DNA of 64,000 nt. Source: Persea americana. Taxonomy: Eukaryota; Streptophyta; Magnoliopsida; Laurales; Lauraceae. Position numbers and translations under genes: made by a program. Below the pieces are notes generated by a model. The model had not been told where the DNA came from and did not search any database. It saw only the letters and a list, made by a program, of their open reading frames with translations. Shown one piece after another: positions 57,301 through 64,000 of the stretch. Location of the stretch: the NCBI GenBank assembly GCA_029852735.1, contig CM056813.1, positions 42,429,682-42,493,681 on the forward strand, written 5' to 3'. Every line of letters starts with the position of its first letter. Within the stretch, counting starts at the first letter, position 1.

Positions 57301-59117
57301 AGTTCTGGCTTTCCTTTCTGGAGAAAAGCACAGAACATGTTTTCTCGAGGACCAGGACGTCATCAGATCGGGAGCTGCGCAAGAGATACTTGGCGAGGTC
57401 TTGGAACAGCTCGCAGAGGAGGAGGCTGAGGTTGCTGATTAGATTCAAGTAGAGCGAGCAAAGGCTTCCATGGAGTCCACCGGCAAGAGCAGACCATCCA
57501 GTGAGGACTCTGGCGAGAGGCATGATTTCGATGGTGGGGCGGGTACTTCCAGCAATTCGTCCCGTAGAAGCAAGAGGAGAAGAGGACAGCGCCGAAGTCA
57601 GAGACGGCACGAAAACTCTCCTGATCTAGAAATTCCTTCCACCATTTTTGAGGATGCATCAGGGGATGATGATGAGCCTCCAGAAAAGAGGAGCCAAGAG
57701 GAAGAGACCATTGATGATGGTACGCTTTTCCCTTTTCTCTATTCATTTCTTTTCTTTCATGAGAGCTTTTGTTTTGATCTACTGCTTTCTTTCTTTTGGC
57801 AGAAGATGATGGTTTGATGATGCCTGAGGTTCCGGCCGATAAGGCGATGACGGATCCGATGGTGGCATCTGAGGAAGAACCCAGAGATTCTGAAGTAGAT
57901 CCAGAATCTCCACCTGGTATGACTTCTTTTTTCTTTTTGTTTTTCTTTGCCGCCACTTGCTGACATATATTTTTTTGTTTCTTGCTAGCTGACTTACCAG
58001 AAGATTCCAACGACTTCGAGCCATCCATGGATGCAACTTTTGATGATGCTTCGGATGAGCTCATGGAAGCAGAAAGCATTCCGCCAGTCGTCGAAGAAGG
58101 TACTTTATAGTGATAACCTTGATTTTTTTTTTATTTTTGACAAGATCATATTCATACCTTTTTCATCTTTCATTGGCAGGTTGTGAGGTGACAGGAGAAG
58201 TTCCTCTATCCTTCTCAGAGCCAGAACAGAGGGTGCCCGCAGTTGATCCAAGAGTAGGGGCTTCTTCTACTAGTTTCGATGAGGTAGAGGAGAGTCCGCC
58301 TACTGATATTTCTTCCCCAGTGGCTCCGATTGGAAAGAGCTTCTTGATTACTCTTCCAACGGTGCCTGACATGGGCAGTCGACCAACGGAGCATGGCGAG
58401 TCTTCATCTGAGCCATCTCGTCAGTTTGCGAGGAAGGTGTTGAAGAGAGTCTTGAGCTCATGGGTCGAGACTCTTTCTTCTGGCCATTTGGAGGCTGGTT
58501 TCGGCATGGTTAAGCATGTGCAGGACATTCTTGCCGATAGTGAAGAAGTCGGTCTGGACATTACAGATGCCAAGGCTTTTGTTGATGAAGTCATCACTCT
58601 AGGCAACAAGTGGAATGAGACCAAGAGCTTTCCAAATGATGACTTCTTCAACGAGATGTTTTTGAAGCCTTCCAGTGAGGTCAAATCTGAATTGAATGAG
58701 ATCTCGCGGACTCGGAAGCAGCTCGTTCAGGAGAGGAACGTCACCGACTTAGCTATTATTGAGCTGACACAGGACCAGCAACGTCTTGATTGGGAGGTCA
58801 CTGAGGCCTGACAGCGCCTTGAGCTATTGGAAGAACAGGCCGCTGCCAAGTGGGCTGCTACTTTGAAAGCTTACGATAGAGAGAGGACTCTCTTTCTCCA
58901 AGTTGAGGAGGTCGAAAGCAATCTCCGGAGGAAGACTCAGGAATATGAACAATGCCAGATTCTCTGGGAAGAGCTTCCTCGTGTTGAAGATGGGTCACGA
59001 CGGCATATTGCTTTTTATGGGAAAATCTTGAAGAAACGTGGCCTAGAAGCTTTGGAGGCTAATGCGAAGAGTTTACTTGAGGAGTTAAGCCTTTGGCTGA
59101 AGACCATGTCGGACTAG
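54336..59117 (+). pseudogene. Antisense plant-mobile-domain-like gene of Tat copy 2
   Basis: Five-exon model: exon 1 54336-54345; exon 2 55212-57719; exon 3 57803-57916; exon 4 57989-58099; exon 5 58180-59117. All four introns interrupt codons after the first base, and the last three have GT and AG ends. The intron 1 donor is damaged (AT instead of GT at 54346). Exon 2 carries a PMD-like core: GEIGFSLKELSAITGLPILG (about 56050-56110), RRDLAVYLTYWLGEAVF (about 56420-56470), IRPHCIF and FGERLALVPALYSYL. Exons 3-4 are acidic; exon 5 has a heptad-like C-terminus (about 58680-59100). In-frame stops at 55304, 55343, 57170, 57440 and 58809 disable it; copy 1 has sense codons at the three of these I compared (55304, 55343, 58809). 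About 1.2 kb residues when summed over exons. Function unknown. Confidence 0.78.
54346..55211 (+). other. Intron 1 of the antisense gene (copy 2)
   Basis: Ends in CTTTGCAG at 55211. It contains T-rich low complexity (54400-54740) and four units at 54855-55070 with GAGCTCGCAACAATGTTGAGC-like words. Long open frames here are homopolymer artefacts. The donor dinucleotide is AT here, whereas copy 1 retains GTAAGT. Confidence 0.6.
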
Positions 59118-59324
59118 TCTCCTGACTTTGTAGCAAACTTTTCCCCTTTTGTTCTGGCACCTTCATGTATAAACATTTTCCGGCACCTTTTTTTTTTTTT
59201 TGTATCCCCTTATTTCACTTAAATTCACTTTTGATGAAAACATAAGCAAAAATCGAATGGGAATGGTTTATTTGAAAATTTGATCAAAAGGTTATCATTT
59301 TGTGAAAATCTTTTGTCAAATGGT

Positions 59325-60240
59325 TGTTTTAGGCATGAAAGCCAGATTTTGTGGAGAAAAGCCTGGTTTTTTGATGGCTTGAAAGTCGAATTTTGGATGG
59401 CGTGAAAGCCGAATTTTGGTGGCATAGGAGCCAAAAATTTTGTTTGTGGCATGGAAGCCGATTTTTGGCATGAGAGCCGATTTTTGTGGCGTGAAAGCCA
59501 AAATCTTGGTTTTGTGGCATGAGAGCCAATTTTTGTTTGTGGCATGGGAGCCTAGTCTTGTGGCATAGAAGCCGATTTTTTATTGTTTGGCGTGAAAGCC
59601 AGATTTTGTGGCATAGAAGCCGAGTTTTTTTAAAACCAAGCTTTGTTTTGTTAGCATGGAAGCCAGATTTTTTATTTTTGGCATGAAAGCCAGGTTTTTG
59701 TTTTGTTGGCGTGGAAGCCAGATTTTTGGTTTTTGGCATGAAAGCCAAGTTTTTGGCATAAAAGCTGGGTTTTTTTGTTCTCAAAGTGCAAGTATCGACT
59801 AAGAGTCACCTCCCTGCTGAATGGTATTGCAAGTATCGATGGAATGTCGCTTCCTTGCTCATTCGGTTGCGAGTATCGTTGGAATGTCGCCTCCTCGCGG
59901 ATTTGGGTGCAAGTATCGACTGAATGTCGCTTCCTTGCTTTTTTCTAAAAAATTTGGTTTTGTGGGTATCGATGGAATGTCGCCTCCCCACGATTTTTGA
60001 AACTTAAGGTTTTTTCGAACCTTTGGTTTTTTTTTGAAATTTGGGTTGTGGATATCAACGGGAACATTGCGTCTCCACGATTTTTGAAATCTTGCAAGTA
60101 TTGACGAGGTGTCACTTCCTTGCGATTTAAGGTTTTGGAAGTATCGAATGGGGTTCGCATCCTTCCGAATTTTGGGTTTTGTGTGAGCATCGACTAAACG
60201 TAGCTTCTCCACTCTTTTTTTTTTTTTTTTGAAAACCCCT
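59325..60240 (-). repeat. Two minisatellite blocks between antisense gene and pol (copy 2)
   Basis: At 59325-59775 a unit of about 20-25 bp repeats around GGCATGAAAGCCAGATTTT. At 59785-60200 a unit of about 45-55 bp repeats around GCAAGTATCGATGGAATGTCGC. Both match the blocks at 28990-29945 in copy 1, inverted, and have the same order relative to pol. Confidence 0.75.
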
Positions 60241-60607
60241 TTTTTTGTTTAAAGACACGAGGGTCATAAATTTTGACTCAAAACCATTTTTTGTGGTAAA
60301 AGTCAGGGTGGACTAGGGTGGAAATTCCTGAGTCCTAATTTTTGTTTCACACCATGAATTCTGGGTTCAAGGATCGAAAGTTTTGGTCAAGTTAGGGAAG
60401 AGGCTCCTAAACTTGGATTTTGGGTTTGATTTTATTTTTTTTTTTTTTTTTTTTTGAACAATGAAACATTGAAAGTAAACATTGTTTTGGGTTTTTAGAA
60501 ATTTCAGCCTAGAGATGAAAACTCTAGTAAGGGTGGGTTTGATGAGCAAGTACCTAGCAATAGGCTTTGGCCATGTAGGCATCGCTCTGACCCATTGTAA
60601 AAAGTCT
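60241..60607 (-). other. Spacer between pol end and minisatellites (copy 2)
   Basis: Matches 28640-28990 of copy 1, with a T-run of about 24 at 60429-60456. No gene is visible. Confidence 0.5.
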
Positions 60608-62010
60608 TCAAGGGTAGTACCACTTCAAGAACTTGCCATTGATGGGCAGCATACATCTATCACCCTCTATGTTTAGAAGAGCATATGCGCCCTTGGAGAA
60701 GACTTTGTCGATGACGAAGGGTCCCTCCCATTTTGGTTCAAGTTTGCCTTTGAATTTGTGGGCAAAAACCATTGGCCTTTTCACCGCAAGAACCAAGTCA
60801 CCTTTTTTGTGGGCGCGTTACCTAACCTTCTTGTCAAAAGATCCTGCCATGCGTGCTTGGTAAAGCTCAACACTTTGTAGACCTTCGAGCCGTCTTTCAT
60901 CGAGATTATCCAGTTCTTGGAGTCTCAATTTGACGTTGCTTTCTTGCGTCATTTCATTTTGTAGAGATACCCTTAAGGAAGGAATTTGTACCTCTAGGGG
61001 AACAACTGCTTCACATCCATAGACCAAGGAGAATGGTGCGCTATGGGTTGGTCCTCGAACAGTAGTCCGGTAGGCCCATAAAGCTTTAGGCAGTTTGTCG
61101 CTCCAGTCTCTTTTGTAACTAGAGACCATTTTCTTGAGGATTTTGCAGCGTGTCTTGCTGAAGGCTTCTACTAGTCCATTCACTGCCGGGTTATACGGAG
61201 TCAAAGGACAACTTCGGATTTTGTATTTGTCGCAAAACCTGTAGAATCTGTGATCCCGGAATTGTGGTCTGTTATCATGGACGAATCTTTTAGGTATGCC
61301 GAAGCGACAAATGATGTTGGTTAGCAAGAATTGAAGAATTGATGAGGTCTTCATTTCGCTGAACGTAAATGCTTCTGACCACTTAGAGAAATAATCTGCA
61401 GCGGTGAAGATGAAGCGATGACCTTTGCTTGAAGGGGGAGAGATAGGACCTATGATGTCCATATCCCAGGCTTCGAAGGGCCATGAGATTGCTGTAGGAT
61501 GTAGCCATTCCGGAGGCATGTGTACATAATCTCCATGACTTGGCATTGTTGGCAACGTTTAGCAAATTGTATCGCGTCAGCTACCATGGTAGGCCAATAG
61601 TAACCTAACATTTTTGTCTAATCATAGAGCTTAGGACTAGCCTGATGGTCTCCACAAAGACCAGCATGAACTTCTTTTAGAGTTTCTTCCGCCTCTTGTT
61701 GTGATAAGCAGCGTAGAAGTACTCCGTTGAAGGATTTTTTGTAAAGCATTTTGGAGGGAATATCCAAATGAAAATTTGGGGCTCGTCTTTGAATGCTTAC
61801 CCGCTCTGTTGGATCTTCAGGTAGGATTCCGAACATATTGTAATCGATGAACGTATCCTTCCAGTCGCCAATTGGAGGTTTAAGGATGGAAATCCGACTT
61901 CCAACCACTCGGTGGCATTCATCGACTGCTTGGTGTGTGTTAAGAGGAGGGAGAATCCTTCTTTGACACACTGTAATTTTAATGTTTTCCCCTTCTTGGA
62001 TTGCCATAGA
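60608..62010 (-). pseudogene. Tat copy 2 integrase and pol C-terminus
   Basis: Frame pieces at 61618-62007 (N-terminal part with the first half of the zinc finger, HAGLCGDHQ), 60818-61555 (core with MDIIGP, HDNRPQF and GLVEAF, the expected D, D and E), and 60608-60796 (EPKWEGPFVIDKVF, GPY-type end). A stop at about 61618 and a frame change near 61560 split the finger; another break lies at about 60818. The core is better kept than in copy 1. No chromodomain is present. Confidence 0.85.
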
Positions 62011-62097
62011 TGCAGCAAGTCCAGCCAGGGCATCTGCACGGATGTTTTCACCTCTGCGGATGTGGGTGATATGACAGATGTCAAACCTTTGACGAAG

Positions 62098-62394
62098 CTA
62101 TTGTGCCTTGTTGCAGTAAGGCAACAGATCGGGCTTCCTGATTTCATATTTCTGATTCATCTGGTTGACGATCAGTTGGGAGTCCTCAAATGCTTTCAGC
62201 ATGGTGATACCGGATTCGAGGGCGAGTTCCAATCCTACGATCAGGGCTTCGTACTCAGTTGCATTGTTTAAACATGGTTCCAGTAGCGAAAATGCTTGTG
62301 GAATCATGTATTTGTCGGGGCTAACAAAGAGAATGCCAATTCCAGATATCGGCTTTCCTTTTTCATTTGTCCTGGTTGCACCATCGAAGTACAT
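62098..62394 (-). pseudogene. Tat copy 2 second (archaeal-like) RNase H
   Basis: MYFDGATRTNEKG, NNATEYEALIVGLELAL and AFEDSQLIVNQ carry the D, E and D positions. It matches 26863-27160 of copy 1. It is the only RNase H left in this copy. Confidence 0.85.
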
Positions 62395-63007
62395 ATTTCA
62401 GGAGGCATTTGATAAGGAGGTCTCCATGCTGTAAACAAGCTTGTCTGGGAGATCATCCCTAAGCGGAGAATCCTTAGGCAGCGGATGCTTTGCAAGAAAA
62501 TCTGCCAGAGCTTGGCCTTTGATTGCTTTCCGATGAGACACCGAAGAAGCATTTGAGGGGATTCATTCGCAGTTTGTGTTTGTGAAGCTGGAGGAAGACT
62601 TCTCGAAGATCTTTGAGATGGTCTTCTTTTCTTTTGCTTTTGACGGCAAGGTCATCAACATAACATTCGACCGTCTTGTGTTGCATATCTTGGAATATCT
62701 TCATCATAGCCCTCTGATATGTTGCACCGGCATTTTTCAGACAAAATGGCATGACAGTGTAGCAATACACGCCAAATGGAGTCAGAAAGGATGTATGCCT
62801 TTCATCTTCAGGATGCATTTTTTTCTGGTTGTAGCCAGAGAAGCCGTCCATGAAAGTCATTCGCTCAAACCCGCATGTGTTGTCAATCATTACCTCCGGT
62901 ATGGGGAGCGAGAATTCATCTTTGGGGCATGCATTATTCAAGTCTCTATAGTCAATACAGACTCTGATTTGCCCATTTTTCTTTGTCACGGGGACGATGT
63001 TGGCCAA
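62395..63007 (-). pseudogene. Tat copy 2 reverse transcriptase with internal deletion
   Basis: RT blocks TKKNGQIRVCIDYRDLN, FMDGFSGYNQ, MPFCLKNAGATYQR and the catalytic CYVDD are present. The protein then stops matching copy 1 after CFFGVSS, near 62532. It jumps to sequence that in copy 1 lies about 625 bp further on, so the RT thumb, connection and first RNase H are missing. A stop codon at 63008 separates this part from the upstream frame, and the frame breaks again after the deletion. Confidence 0.88.
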
Positions 63008-64000
63008 TCATTCCGGATGCTGTTCCTCGCGGATGAAGCCAACATTTTTGAGTTTCTGAACTTCTTGTTCAATTTTGTCCATCATATTAGGACGGAATCT
63101 TCTTTGGCCTTGTTTGATAGGCTTGATATTTGCTTGCAGGTTGAGTTTGTGAACTGCTATTTTGGGATCTAAGCTAGGCATTTCAGCGTAAGACCATGCA
63201 AAACAATCAACAAACTCATGAAGAAAAGAGACATACTTCAGTAACTCATCATCCTTTATATTCTTACTTATGAATACAAGACGCGAGTTATTAGGTGTTC
63301 CCAAGTCTATCTTTTGAACAGAATCTTCCGTTGGAAGATTTGAAGGTGCTTCCTCCACAATATTTTCGGAGGCTTCCAACTCAACAAGGTCTTCTGGATT
63401 TCCACGGGCATTTTCAGACCATGGATTCACTTCTGTCCACAAATCTTCTCGATCGGTACTCTTCTCAAGACTTGCTATGAGATGATTCCAATCACCTACT
63501 GAAACTGGGTCGACGTAAGGCACTTCTTTTGGAGACGATGGCTCCTCTGAATCAGAGAACCGTGTGTCTGTATCATCGGACAATTCCTCTTCATCGTCAG
63601 AGAAATCGTACCAATTTGATGAGCTTCCTAGGTCCTTGTCGGGTAACTCTTCAAAGAGATATCCAGGGAGATCGATGTCTTCATCGACACGAGATGTTGA
63701 GGCCTGGTCGGCAAGACGACTTTGCAGCCTTTGTGTCAGCTGTCTCATCAGAGTGTTAGGATCATACCCCAATCCATATGAAGACTTGTCTATACGACGG
63801 TGGAGTTTCCAATCTTCCAGCTGACTTTTGGTCAGGGTGGGTTCCAATGGTATAAGAATACCATGGCCACCTCCCAAACTAATTGGATTTTGAGCGTCAT
63901 AGCCCATTTTCTTCATGATAGCTTGTGCCATTGGACTATACAAGGATAGTTGAGGCGTACCTTCATTTTGGAAAGGTTCAAGCAAGGAATTTGATGAAGA
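63008..64000 (-). pseudogene. Tat copy 2 G-patch-like domain, acidic linker and RT N-terminus
   Basis: An open frame of 325 residues. The G-patch-like block (MAQAIMKKMGYDAQNPISLG, then GHGILIPLEP) lies at about 63860-63960, followed by an acidic linker (SNWYDFSDDEEELSDD) and the RT connector (FVDCFAWSYAEMPSLDPKIA, GQRRFRP). In copy 1 the same region is broken by two stops, so here the frame is better preserved. It ends at a TGA where copy 1 has a Trp codon. The protease would lie just beyond 64000. Confidence 0.85.

Larger units (their letters stand above)
50491..64000 (-). mobile_element. Tat copy 2: minus-strand Tat element with antisense gene, runs off the right edge
   Basis: The same family as Tat copy 1 in opposite orientation: 3' LTR at 50491-53174, polypurine tract, antisense gene (54202-59117, plus strand), minisatellites (59325-60240), then pol from 60608 to the window end, read on the minus strand. 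It interrupts the SIRE-like copia element; the five bases before it are TGCAA, and the matching duplication would be beyond 64000. Nonsense mutations and an internal RT/RNase H deletion show it is not autonomous. Confidence 0.88.

Overview
The window is nuclear DNA of a seed plant, almost certainly from repeat-dense heterochromatin. I see no ordinary host gene, no rRNA or tRNA gene and no prokaryotic feature. Nearly everything is LTR retrotransposon: Tat-lineage Ty3/gypsy elements with two RNase H domains, Tekay/Del-type chromoviruses with LTRs of about 3 kb and an initiator-methionine tRNA primer site, and a SIRE-like Ty1/copia element. The species cannot be named from this sequence.

Layout. 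1-1689 is the 5' end of a minus-strand Ty3/gypsy element (decayed gag plus LTR) that runs off the left edge. 2848-43440 is an older Tekay-type solo LTR (minus, TSD GTTTT), split by a plus-strand Tat element, 'Tat copy 1', at 4129-42166 (TSD AATTT). Tat copy 1 was itself hit twice. Its gag holds a complete, nearly pristine Tekay element at 8571-19862 (minus, TSD CGTGG, one intact gag-pol frame). Its antisense gene holds a Tekay-type solo LTR at 30388-33550 (minus, TSD CCGAG). Without these inserts Tat copy 1 is about 23.6 kb, an Ogre-like size. From 43446 to 46742 lies decayed DNA with a Tekay-like LTR relic and a tiny GRF-type zinc-finger frame. From 46743 to 50490 is the 3' half of a SIRE-like copia element (minus), cut by a second Tat element, 'Tat copy 2', in minus orientation (50491 to beyond 64000).

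The most interesting part is an extra gene carried by both Tat copies between pol and the 3' LTR, on the strand opposite to gag-pol. It encodes a large protein with a plant-mobile-domain-like core and a coiled-coil C-terminus. Comparing the copies gives a complete antisense gene model: a TATA box, a start codon about 126 bp downstream, and four introns with GT-AG signals, all in phase 1. Introns can survive in a retrotransposon only if they are not spliced from the genomic RNA, and an antisense gene meets that condition. Each copy now carries its own inactivating mutations: copy 1 lost two acceptors and carries the solo LTR; copy 2 lost the first donor and gained stop codons.

Other structure includes clusters of CGGTTAGCCG / CAGCTGACCG-type palindromic words in LTRs of both Ty3 and Ty1 elements, tandem repeat arrays in the Tat leader and 3' region that are partly complementary to each other, palindromic GGTCGCCGGCGACC arrays in the Tat LTRs, and a G-patch-like domain between Tat protease and reverse transcriptase.
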